Assembly: GCF_024166365.1 (NCBI RefSeq)
Contig: NC_064822.1
Coordinates: forward strand, 103,908,823-103,972,822
Direction: 5' to 3'
DNA from: Elephas maximus indicus
Lineage: Eukaryota; Chordata; Mammalia; Proboscidea; Elephantidae
DNA: 64,000 nucleotides
A program made the translations under genes and the position numbers. Below, one piece after another: positions 1 to 10,510 of this stretch (its first letter is position 1; every line of letters begins with the position of its first letter). The notes under the pieces were generated by a model. The model had not been told where the DNA came from. It saw nothing but the letters and a program-made list of their open reading frames with translations, and did not search any database.

Positions 1-345
1 GCGCCGGGCTTTGGATTGGGCTCAGGGGAGCTGAGCATGGCATCCTGAGACGGCGCAAACACGGGATGCAGCCCTAGCCCCCAGAAGTGACCTCGGGGGA
101 AGCCCAGCCAGTGCATGCAGGCAGCACAGTGACACGGCTGACAGGAGGAGAAGTCACCGGGAGACAGCAACTGGTTTTGGATCCTGGAGTGCAGCGTCCC
201 AGCCGGGGAACCTTGATGCTGGGCTTTGGACTGGGAGCGGAGGAACTGACCACGGCTTCTGAGACAGCACAAGCACAGGATGCGGACCTGACCCTCAGGG
301 GAGATCTCAACCCAGCCAACGCACACAGGATACACACCCCTTGGG
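1..345 (+). repeat. L1 5' UTR with monomer-like units
   Basis: Two related GC-rich units of about 200 bases lie in tandem here. Each carries a TTTGGA-TGGG core and a run ending near GGAAGCAGC or GAGACAGCA. The same pair occurs in the other L1 (60110-60560, - strand, period about 211). Monomeric 5' UTRs act as L1 promoters in rodents; that this pair does so here is inference. Confidence 0.55.
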
Positions 346-1276
346 AATCTCAGCTAAAACAGTCATCACCAAACAAGATAAGCAACTTTGTCTATATTCC
401 GGGGTGCTACTCTCTCCTATTTATATGAACCCTCCCCTCCCCTTCCCAGGTGGCTTCATTAACATTGGAATTTCCTGAGCCAGAGAGTGAACTGTGCTGC
501 AGTTTTTCTTTCTTTTTTTTTTTTTTTTTTTTTTGGTCTTTTCCTAGCCCATTCTCCTGGCCTGAGAGAAGCAGCTACAAAAAACGCAGGGACCAAAAAT
601 CCTTCCCTAATTGGACTAAAAATACAGAACCAGCTCCAGCCAAACATATGTGATCCACAGTCTTGGGCTTTCATCCCTACAGGGAACAAGGTGGCTATTA
701 TAATGCAAAGGCAATTCTCATAGGGATCTGACTGTAATTGTTTTAGCAGATTACTGGAAAGACAAGTTTCCGAGGTCTGATATCTCTACCTGACCCACAA
801 CAGGGAACTGAGGACTGAAGCTCCACCCAAACCACCTAACCTCCTGCCATAGGGGTCTGAGGATAGTGACATCTACCAATCTGTAGAGGTACATGCTTTG
901 GGTGCCTAAGGTACAGCTGCAGAACCCACCCACCGAAGTGCTTTAGGAATAGAGACACACCTACCTCACTGGCACTTGGGGAAAGCCTGTCGACATCCTG
1001 CCCCCCCCCCGGAATGTGACCCCCTGCTGCTACTAGAATCTGGTGCACACAACTATCACCACTACTCCTCTAGGTGGATAGGTGACAGTCTGCACCACAC
1101 ACTTGATGACCCAAAATCAGATTCTACTCAAGAATAGTGAACAGACTCTTAGGCTTATATATCTGGTAACAGCCCAAACCAGCTGGTAATAGGACATAAG
1201 TGAGTCAAGGGCTAAAACAATCAATCTAGTAGCCCATCTGCATATATTGAAACAAAACAAAACAAGATAAGACTCA

Positions 1277-2347
1277 GTGAGCAAATATAGAATAAATCAC
1301 TACAATATCTTACTGATGGCTTGGAGACAGCAGTCGATATCAAACCACATAAAGAAGCAGACCATGATTGCTTCTACAACTCCCCAAACTAAAGAATCAA
1401 AATCTTTCCCAAATGAAGATACAATCCTGGAATTGCCAGATGCAGAATATACAAAACTAATTTACAGAATGCTTTAAGACATCAGGGATGACCTCAGAAA
1501 TGAAATAAGGCAATCTACAGAAAAAGCCACGGAACACACTGGTAAAGCAGTTGAAGAACTCAAAAAGATTATTCAGGAACATAGTGGAAAAATTAATAAG
1601 CTGTAAGAATCCATAGAGAGACAGCATTCAGAAATCCAAAAGATTAACAGTAAAATTACAGAATTAGACAACTCAATAGGAAGTCAGAGGAGCAGACTCG
1701 AGCAATTGGAAGACAGGGTGGGGGATCTGGAGGACAAGGGAATTGACACCAATATAAAATATAGCTGAAAAAAATCAGATAAAAGAATTTTAAAAAATGA
1801 AGAAACCCTAAGAATCATGTGGGACTATCAAGAAGAATAATTTGCGTGTGACTGGAATCCCAGAACAGGGAGGGATAACGGAAAATACGGAGAGAATAGT
1901 TGAAGATCTGTTGGCAAAAAAATTCCCTGACATCACGAAAGATGAAAGGATATCTATCCAAGATGCTCATCGAACCCCATATAAGATTGATCCAAAAAGA
2001 AAATCACCAAGACATATTATCATCAAACTTGCCAAAACCAAAGACAAACAGAAAATTTTAAAAGCAGCCAGGGATAAAAGAAAGGTCTCCTATAAAGGAG
2101 AATCAATAAGAATAAGTTCAGACTACTCAGCAGAAACCATGCAGTCAAGAAGGCAATGGGATGACATATACAGAGCACTGAAGGAGAATAACTGCCAGCC
2201 AAGGATCATATATCCAGCAAAACTCTCTCAAATATGAAGGCGAAATTAAAACATTTACAGATAAACACAAGCTTAGAGAATTTGCAAAAGCCAAGCCAAA
2301 GCTACAAGAAATACTAAAGGAAATTGTTTGGTCAGAAAACCAATAAT
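1277..2347 (+). pseudogene. L1 ORF1 (RNA-binding protein) remnant
   Basis: The frame opens MSKYRINHYN at 1277 and hits a stop at about 1476, where the sister L1 has a CAA codon. The C-terminal part is open again from 1842 to 2237 and contains the RNA-binding stretch RMRVTGIPEQGG-like, then DAHRTPYKIDPKRKSPRHII. L1 ORF1 normally makes a trimeric nucleic-acid chaperone with coiled coil, RRM and C-terminal domain. The heptad-like Lys/Glu-rich segment at 1500-1750 fits the coiled coil. A further frame change near 2235 separates the last 35 codons. Broken. Confidence 0.8.
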
Positions 2348-2767
2348 ATCAGATACCAGCACAACACAAGGTCACAGAATAGAACATCCTGATATCAACT
2401 CAAATAGGGAAATCACAAAAACAAATTAAGATTAATTTTACAAAGAAAAAAATGCTCAAAACAGGGAATCATCGAAGTCAATATGCAAAAGATTACAATA
2501 ATCAAAAAGAGGGACTAAACACAGGAGGCATAGAACTGCCATATGCAGAGGGAAACAAGGTGATATAGGACAATACAAGTTAGGTTTTTACTTAGAAAAA
2601 TAGGGGTAAATATTAAGGTAACCACAAAGAGGTATAACAACTCCATAACTCAAAATAAAAACCAAGAAAAACATAACAACTCAGCAAACACAGAGTCAAC
2701 TACTATGAAACTGAGGAACACACAATTTACAAAGAAAAACGTCTCAGCACAAAAAAAAAGTGGAAAA

Positions 2768-5137
2768 ATGAAATTGTCAACAACACACATAAAAAGGCAT
2801 CAAAATGACAGCACTAAACACATACTTATCTATAATTACGCTGAATGTAAATGGACTAAATGCACCAATAAAGAGACAGAGAGTCTCAGACTGGATAAAG
2901 AAACACAATCTGTCTATATGCTGCCTACAAAAGACACACCTTAGACTTAGAGACACAAACTAAAACTCAAAGGATGGAAAAAAATATACCAAGCAAACAA
3001 CAAGCAAAAAAGAGCAGGAGTAGCAACATTAATTTCTGACAAAATAGACTTTAAAGTTAAATCCACCACAAAGGATAAAGAAGGACACTACATAATGGTT
3101 AAAGGGGCAATAGACCAGGAAAATATAGCCATATTAAATATTTATGCACCCAATGACAGGGCTGCAAGATACATAAAACAAACTTTAACAGAACTGAAAA
3201 GTGAGATAGACACCTCCACAATTATAGTAGGAGACTTCAACACACCACTTTCGGAGAAGGACAGGACTTTCAGTAAGAAGCTCAATAGAGACACGGAAGA
3301 CCTAATTGCTACAATCGACCAACTTGACCTCAGAGACTTATACAGAACACTCCACCCAACAGCTGCAAAGTATATCTTTTTTTTCTAGCACACATAGAAC
3401 ATTCTCTAGAATAGACCACATATTAGGTCATAAAACAAACCTTTGCAGAATCCAAAACATCGAAATATTACAAAGCATCTTCTCAGACCACAAGGCAATA
3501 AAACTAGAAATCAATAACAGAAAAATTAGGGAAAAGAAATCAAATACTTGGAAACTGAACAATACCCTGCTGAAAAAAGACTGGGTTATAGAAGACATTA
3601 AGGAGGGAATAAAGAAATTCATAGAATGCAATGAGAATGAAAACACTTCCTGTCAAAACCTCTGGGACACAGCAAAAGCAGTGCTCAGAGGTCAATTTAT
3701 ATTGATAAATGTACACATACATAAAGAAGAAAGAGCCAAAATCAGAGAACTGTCCCTACAACTTGAGCAAATAGAAAGTGAGCAACAAAAGAATCCATCA
3801 GGCACCAGAAGAAAACAAATAATAAAAATTAGAGGTGAACTAAATGAATTAGAGAACAGGAAAACAACTGAAAGAATTAACAAAGCCAAAAGCTGGTTCT
3901 TTGAAAAAATTAACAAAATTGATAAACCTTTGGCCAGACTGACTAAAGAAATATAGGAAAGGAAACAAATAACCCGAATAACAAACGAGATGGGCCACAT
4001 CACTACAGACCCAATGAAATTAAAAGAATCCTATCAGATTATTACGAAAAATTGTACTCTAACAAATTCGCAAACCTAGAAGAAATGGATGAATTCCTGG
4101 AAAAACACTACCTACCTAAACTAACACAATCAGAAGTAGAACAACTAAATAGACCATAACAAAAAGAGATTGAAAAGGTAATCAAAAAACTCCCAACAAA
4201 TAAAAGCCCTGGCCCGGAAGGCTTTACTTCAGAGTTCAACCAAACTTTCAGAGAGGAGTTAACACCACTACTACTAAAGGTATTTCAAAGCATAGAAAAT
4301 GATGGACTACTACCTGACTCATTCTATGAAGCCACCATATCCCTGATACCAAAACCAGGTAAAGACACCACAAAAAAGAAAATTACAGACCTATATCCCT
4401 CATGAACATAGATGCAAAAATCCTCAACAAAATTCTAGCCAATAGAATTCAACAACATATCAAAAAAATAATCCACCACGACCAAGTGGGATTTATACCA
4501 GGTATGCAAGCCTGGTTTAATATTAGAAAAACCATTAATGTAATCCACCACATAAATAAAACAAAAGGCAAAAACCACATGATCTTATCAATTGATGCAG
4601 AAAAGGCATTTGACAAAGTCCAACACCCATTCATGATAAAAACTCTCACCAAAATAGGAATTGAAGGAAAATTCTTCAACATAATAAAGGGCATCTATAC
4701 AAACCAACATCACTCTAAATGGAGAGAACCTGAAAGCATTTCCCTGGAGAACGGGAACCAGACAAGGATACCCTTTATCACCGCTCTTATTCAACATTGT
4801 GCTAGAAGTCCTAGCCAGAGCAATTAGACTAGACAAAGAAATAAAGGGCATCCGGATTGGCAAGGAGGAAGTAAAAGTATCTCTATTTGCAGATGACATG
4901 ATCTTATATACAGAAAACCCTAAGGAATCCTCCAGAAAACTACTGAAACTAATAGAAGAGTTCGGCAGAGTCTCAGGTTATAAGATAAACATACAAAAAA
5001 CACTTGGATTCTTCTACATCAACAAAAAGAACATCGAAGAGGAAATCACCAAATCCATACCGTTCACAGTAGCCCCCAAGAAGATAAAATACTTAGGAAT
5101 AAATCTTACCAAAGATGTAAAAAACCTATATCATCTC
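2768..5137 (+). pseudogene. L1 ORF2 remnant, endonuclease and first reverse transcriptase copy
   Basis: The start is taken as the ATG at 2768, matching the ORF2 start of the other L1 (MKLSTTHIKR). Endonuclease residues are visible around NIYAPNDRAA and VGDFNTPLS (3095-3388), followed by SRIDHILGHK with the His and Asp expected of APE-type nucleases. The RT segment starts near 4400 and includes [13 protein letters not shown] and the catalytic motif [13 protein letters not shown] (about 4889-4927). ORF2 normally nicks target DNA and copies L1 RNA. Many frame changes and stops are present, so no single product is possible. Confidence 0.8.
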
Positions 5138-5960
5138 AATCAACTCAGAAAAGGCATTCAATAAAGCCCAACACCCATTCCTGATAAAAACTCTTGATAA
5201 AATAGGTATAGAAAGGAAATTCCTCAGCAAAATAAATGGCATCTATACAAAAGAACAGCCAACATCATTCTCAATGTAGAGAGGCCAAAAACATTTCACT
5301 TAACAACAGCAACAAGACAAGGATGCCCTTATCACCACTCCTATTTCACATTGTGTTGGAAGCCCTAGCTAGAGCAATAAGGCAAGAAATAGAAATAAAG
5401 GGCATCTGAAATGATAATGAAGAAACTAAACTCCCCCTATTTGTGGATGACATGATACTATACATAGAGAACCCAAAGGACTCCACAAGAAAACTACTGG
5501 AAGTAATAGAAAGATTCAGCATACTAGCAGGATACAAGATAAACATACAAAAATCATTTGCATTCCTGTACACCAATAAAGAGAATGATCAAAAGGAAAC
5601 TAGGAAAACAATACAGTTTACAATAGCCCCTAAAAAAATAAAATGCTTGGGAATAAATCTAACCAGGGATGTAAAAGACCTATACAAAGAAAACTACAAA
5701 ACACTACTCCAAGAAACCAAAAGAGATCTGCATAAATGGAAAAACACACCATGCTCATGGATAGGTAGTCTCAACATTGTGAAAACGACAATTCTACCCA
5801 AAGCAATTTACAAATACAATGCAATACCGATTCAAATACCAATAACATTCTTTACAGAGATGGAAAAACTTATCATTAACTTTATATGGAAAGGGAAGAA
5901 GCCCCAGATAAGTAAAGCACACTTCAGCCAAAGATTGAACCAACCCACGGAACAAAACAA
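5138..5960 (+). pseudogene. Second L1 ORF2 RT segment, older L1 type
   Basis: Right after the first copy, the RT palm is encoded again: a region matching [15 protein letters not shown], then [13 protein letters not shown] at 5443-5490, then the thumb/C-terminal side through [16 protein letters not shown] sequence to about 5930. It differs from the upstream copy by many substitutions and matches the older L1 at 27750-29370 better. No poly(A) or target duplication marks the join, so a recombination or template-switch junction is more likely than a fresh insertion. Confidence 0.7.
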
Positions 5961-6175
5961 GACTAAAGGGGCAAACCAGCCCTGGGGCAGGGACTGGAAG
6001 GCAGGAGGGAACAGGAAAGCTGGTAATAGGGAACCCAGGGTTGAGAAGGGAGAGTGTTGACATGCCGTGGGGTTGCTAACCAATGTCATTGAACAATGTG
6101 AGTACTGTTTCATGAGAGACTGATTTGTTCTGTAAACCTTCATCTAAAGTACAATAAAAGCATACACACACAAAA
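5960..6175 (+). repeat. L1 3' UTR, older type
   Basis: The G/A-rich stretch with CTGGGGCAGGGACTGG, then CCAATGTCATTGAACAATG and a closing AATAAAAGC before an A-rich tail, is the 3' UTR type also seen at 29872-30085. It is unlike the 1.05-kb 3' UTR of the L1 at 52.8-60.7 kb, so at least two L1 lineages are present. Confidence 0.7.
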
Positions 6176-6176
6176 A

Positions 6177-6605
6177 AAATACTTGCTTGAACTATGTACA
6201 ATTGCCTTTTTATAGGAAAACAATAAAATGTGACAATTTCATATGATTCAATCTAATTCGAGACTCATACGGGTACAAAGTATAATGTCTCCAAAACAAA
6301 GTAAAAATCTGCAGAAATGGAATTTTACTCTTAAACCAAAGCTAGATACTTCAATTGTTCTTATGAAATACATTTAAACATAAAATGGTAATATTCAGTA
6401 CAATAAACATTTTGAGTACTTCAGTATGCCAAACACTATTCTTATCGCTGGCAAAGTGACAGGAAAACACACAAAATCCTTGATCTCATAGAGTTTTCAT
6501 TAAAATGACTGGCAATATACTTATGACATTATGTAAAAGTGACTCAGTTCCTTGACTTGATTATGTTTTTCAAAGACAAGAAGAGTGTCTTCTACTTCTT
6601 TAACC
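6177..6605. other. No recognised feature
   Basis: AT-rich sequence with no coding signal, no clear repeat and no RNA gene that I can recognise. Confidence 0.5.
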
Positions 6606-6812
6606 AGTAAACCAGTTGCCATCAAGTTGATTCCAACTTATAGCCACCCCTGGTGTGTCAGAGTAGAACTGTGCTCCATAGTGTTTTCAAATGACTGATT
6701 TTTCTGAAGTAGATCATCAGACCTTTCTTCCACTTCTAGGTGGACTCTAACCTCCAACCTTTTAGTTAGCAGCCAAGTGTGTTAACCATTTATACCACCC
6801 AGTGACTCCCCA
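6606..6812 (-). mobile_element. AfroSINE, long older variant
   Basis: Carries the 3'-side box CAGTTGCCATCAAGTTGATT, a middle part TTTTCTGAAGTAGATCA and the reversed tRNA-like head (TTAGTTAGCAGCC, then ACCACCCAGTGACTCC). The middle part marks the longer subtype with a TTTT...AGTAGATC insert. Divergence is high, so this is an old copy. Confidence 0.8.
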
Positions 6813-7134
6813 TTCTTCTTTATTCTCCTGTAAATTCCTTAATACAGCTAGAACATTATGAGTTGTATATAAACATTTTCTGAATTTTTAATTAGATTTC
6901 TATATACTATCGAGTAATGGAAGTCACTAACTCTTTGTCTTTTGTGTATTCTGGTGAACGTGTGTGTTATCGTATGAAATATACTTTGACAATTATATCA
7001 CAACAGTGTTGAATATGCTGTTTTACAAAAGCCTTTAAGAGTCTCATACTGCCAAAGTGGATGCTTATTTTGGCCCAAGAATTCATGCCCACAGATGAGG
7101 CTACCTGAGTTGAGAAGACACACACACAAAACAA

Positions 7135-7297
7135 ACAAACAAAAAAATCATTGCCATTGAGTCAATTCCGACTCACAGCAACCCTATAGGAGAAAGTAGA
7201 ACTGTCCCATATGGTTTCGAAGGAGCAGCTGGTGGATTTGAACTGCTGTCCTTTTGGTTAGCAGCCAAACACTTAACCACTGTGCCACCAGGGCTCC
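7135..7297 (-). mobile_element. AfroSINE with target duplication
   Basis: A full short-type SINE in reverse, from TTGCCATTGAGTCAATTCC to CACTGTGCCACCAGGGCTCC. The 12-base duplication TGAGAAGACACA flanks it at 7111-7122 and 7298-7309. The head contains tRNA-like A and B boxes for RNA polymerase III. Confidence 0.9.
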
Positions 7298-7309
7298 TGA
7301 GAAGACACA

Positions 7310-9189
7310 AGTAATACTTAATCCAAGGCCTGTTGTTGCAGCTCATCCTTATACCACTCTTTGCAATATTGTTATATAGGAAGAGGGTTCACAGACTTAC
7401 CAGATAAAAATAAATCAAACCAGATCACCAAATGAGTAACTGCTTTGGTTTGTTTTTGTTTTTTTTTAACTCATTTGGTCATGAAAATATCCAGACAATT
7501 TTGTGTTCATAAAAAAGAGTCATGCGATATAGGAAGTTAAGTTTTCCAGTGAACTATGTCTCATTACACCATTTCTCCTGTAAACTATTTACCTTCTTTT
7601 AAAGTACACCAGACACCCAAGAGTTGTCATACAAGAATTTTTGTTAAGAGTTTCAAACTCAAGTTGTGAAGCCAGTATCTGAGTTAATCTCCTGTGGTTG
7701 TTACAAAGCTCAGCTTTCCTAGTTAACGAAGGTAATTTTGGCTTCAGGTTCCAACTCCAGGGAATAAAGAGCACCGGTCCATCTTTCTCACAAGCTGTCA
7801 ACTCAGCAGCCCATGTGCTAACTACCTAAACTATACCTGCCTTTTTGAGAGGTTAGAGCTGAGAGTCAGTCTCTTCACTGATAGGCTGGGTACAATATTT
7901 AGGCTCACAGTAAACCAAATTAGGAGATTCCATGTCACTAGGCCTGAGACCATCAGAGAAATCTCTCACCAAACTCCACTTGTTGAGGATTTGAGAGTCT
8001 TTTCACAGTTGCCGATAATGGAAACACAGTTGACCAAGACTTCAGGGCAATCTAGAGTCCAGGACATTCTGTCTTCTTACCCTCATTGTGACTTCCAACT
8101 GGAAAAAACAAAAGTTGCTCTTTTTGCTAGAGCAAAAAGAAGTGTTGACTCTTAGGACCCCAGATAAACTCTTCTACCTGGATAAAGGCCAGAGCTACAA
8201 AATGTCTTCTGCACCAGAAAAATCTAAAACCCGGGTAATATTTTCTATGATTTTTCTGAAAGTGTTTCCCAAATCCTTTTCAGTCACTTTCCTGTTTCGT
8301 TAACATCTCATTGTCAGACCTTCTCTTCCTGAACCTCTGAGACAACTCTTTTCACTTTCATACCTTCCTTTCCACATAATGGAGACCAAATCTTTGCACC
8401 TCGAGATTCCCTAAACCGTTTCTGTATTTCTTATTGTGTTTCAGAGGGCTTTTGTATTCAAGTTCTCTATCAGCAAACTGGAGAAGTCACTGTGTACCCT
8501 GTGAGTAAGGCTGATCATTAAGAAAGGAGACTATGTAATTTTAGCAGAAAATATGAGTTAATTATTGGTGGCCTAAAGTATCCCTCTTCTTCTACGTCCT
8601 CAATCCTACATGCAACAGAGAATTCATTTTTCTGCTAGTATCCATTCACAATCTGATCTCTGCTGAAATAATTAATGTAAAGAAACTTGGTAGACCATAA
8701 GAGCTAGAGTAGTGTCTCAGGAAAATTCTATGGTTACTACATTTTGTTAACTACACTTTATCAAATTTCCAAGTCCTTCTTCCCATTACAGATGACACCG
8801 CATGCCCAGAGAGGTTTTATACCGGCTGAATATTTATACTCGCCTGTCTTATAAGTTTTTTTTTTTTTTTTTTTTGTCTTATAAGTACTGAAATGCTTCA
8901 GGTTTCCTCCTAATCTCATTTATCTATACATTCATTTATTTAAGAACTCAACATATTTTCTGAGTAACTACACTGGGACAAGTACGAGACACCTGTTGAA
9001 ATAAGTCTCACGTTCTGATCATTGGTCCTTAAATACTTGTCACCTTGGAAAGCACTCATGGTCTCATTAGACCTGAAGAGTTGATATTGATAACTACCTC
9101 AATGTGCACCCCTCCCAGAGTATTTGATTTTACTTTAGACACATACTCATTCTGGTAAAAAAAAAAAAAAAAAAAAAAGTTGACATTTC
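7310..9189. other. No gene recognised
   Basis: Unique-looking sequence with only short open frames. A T run lies at about 8857-8875 and an A run at about 9157-9178; either could be the tail of a heavily decayed retroelement, but no body can be recognised. Confidence 0.45.
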
Positions 9190-9493
9190 AGTAGAAAGGA
9201 AGATAGTCATAATTTTTGATAATGCTTGCATTCAACCGTATGCTCCAATTCTGTTAAGATAAAACCCGTTGCTGTGGAGTTGATTCTGACTCATAGTGAA
9301 GTGACCCTATAGGGCAGAGTAGAACTGCCCCATAGAGTTCCCAAGGAGCGCCTGGTGGATTCAAACTGCCAACCCTTTTGTTAGCAGCCATAGCTCTTAA
9401 CCACTACACCGCCGGGGTTTCCAGTAGAAAGGAAGATACTAATCATTTTTTATAATGCTTGCATTCAACTGTATACTCCAGTTCTCTTAAGAC
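9190..9493. repeat. 72-base direct repeat around a SINE
   Basis: Left arm 9190-9261 and right arm 9423-9493 both begin AGTAGAAAGGAAGATA and run to CTTAAGA(T/C)A. The arms end exactly at the SINE borders, which suggests an unusually long target-site duplication. Confidence 0.8.
9262..9422 (-). mobile_element. AfroSINE flanked by a 72-base direct repeat
   Basis: A complete short-type AfroSINE in reverse (CCCGTTGCTGTGGAGTTGATT to ACACCGCCGGGGTTTCC). The sequence at 9190-9261 recurs at 9423-9493 with roughly 10% mismatch, abutting the SINE on both sides. Confidence 0.9.
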
Positions 9494-9703
9494 AGTCATT
9501 GAAAAAAGCATAGTAAATGCTAAAATGAGTTTCTGTTTTTGTTCTGTGTACTGTTCCAGGCAAATTGGTAAAATAAACAACTTTGGAGGAATTCCCTGAA
9601 CTCCTCTTTCTACTCTAGTTTTACTGCCGAATCTCATACCTGTCTCTACACCTGGAATCACTCGGTCAGACTTTGGGCTCAGTTAAAGCCCCTGTGTTCC
9701 TTC

Positions 9704-9720
9704 TCAGAGGTAAGTGAACA
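9704..9720 (+). promoter_or_regulatory. Putative 5' UTR exon donor of receptor gene 1
   Basis: CAGAG|GTAAGTGAACAG is a strong splice donor with GT at 9710-9711. The sequence GTAAGTGAACAGA and its flank recur at 19050 upstream of receptor gene 2, as does the upstream stretch AGGCAAATTGGT. Olfactory receptor genes commonly have one or more non-coding exons spliced to the coding exon. An intron from 9710 to the acceptor at 13026 would be about 3.3 kb. Conservation between paralogs is seen; use as a donor is inferred. Confidence 0.5.
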
Positions 9721-10133
9721 GATTTTGGAATTTTCACTTCAACATTTCTATAAAGATTAGCATAAAGATATTGTCCTCCCTTGAAATAAGATATCATTAG
9801 CCAGAAAGTCTGTGTGTGAGGCCTAGGGTGAGAAGAGTGATAAACTCACATGAAGTGGCTGCCACCTGGCTCTGAGAGTTTGTGGGGTTTTCTTCCCAGG
9901 ATAAAGACTTTCAGGTTTTAGATCCATAATCAAGCAGCTTCTATAATATCCCCTGAAAAGATGTTGGAATATTCACAGGCTAAGACCTGGATCCTAATGG
10001 GCAGGTCTATATTACAGAGTAGACATGGAAGAACTAGATGAATTCCTCTAATTTAGACATTAAATCTCAAATTCTTAAAAGCAGCCATATTCTTGGAGAA
10101 AATGCCTTTTGTTCACTATATTACTTTGTTAGT

Positions 10134-10510
10134 ATGTTGTTGTTGTTAGGTGCCATTGAGTTGGTTCCCTCTCATAGTGACCTGATGTACTATAGAACAA
10201 AACGCTGCCTGGTCCTGCACCATCCTCACAATTGTTGCTATGTTTCAGCCCGTTGTTGCAGCCACTGTGTCAATCCGTCTCATCGAGGGTCTTCCTCTTT
10301 TTCACTGACCCTCTACTTTACCAAGTATAATGTCCTTCCCCAGGAATTGGTCTCGCCTGATAACATGTCCAAAGTATGTGAGACGCAGTCTCACCATTCT
10401 TACTTCTAAGGAGTTTTCTGGCTGTATTTCTTCCGAGACAGATTTGTTTGTTCTTCTAGCAGTCCATGGCATATTCAATATTCTTTGCCAACACCATAAT
10501 TCAAATGTTA
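10134..10510 (-). mobile_element. RTE LINE 3' fragment
   Basis: In reverse, the 3' end of an RTE (BovB-like) element: (GTT)n tail, then GGTGCCATTGAGTTGG and the ORF 3' part, where the opposite strand would encode the C-terminal region seen better at 36754-37389. It is truncated at the 5' side and decayed. It lies in the putative intron of receptor gene 1. Confidence 0.85.

Larger units (their letters stand above)
1..6175 (+). mobile_element. L1 LINE, 5' end beyond the window edge, chimeric 3' half
   Basis: Seen: the sequence runs collinear with the reverse complement of the L1 at 52813-60708, starting about 200 bases inside that element's 5' UTR, so the true 5' end lies left of the window. 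Parts in order are 5' UTR (1-1276), ORF1 remnant (1277 to about 2347), ORF2 from the ATG at 2768, and a short 3' UTR ending in AATAAA plus an A-rich tail near 6160-6175. At about 5137 the young-type L1 stops and an older-type L1 starts again inside the reverse transcriptase, so RT sequence occurs twice. Several stops and frame changes interrupt both ORFs, so it is not autonomous. It is a retrotransposon fossil of moderate age. Confidence 0.9.
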
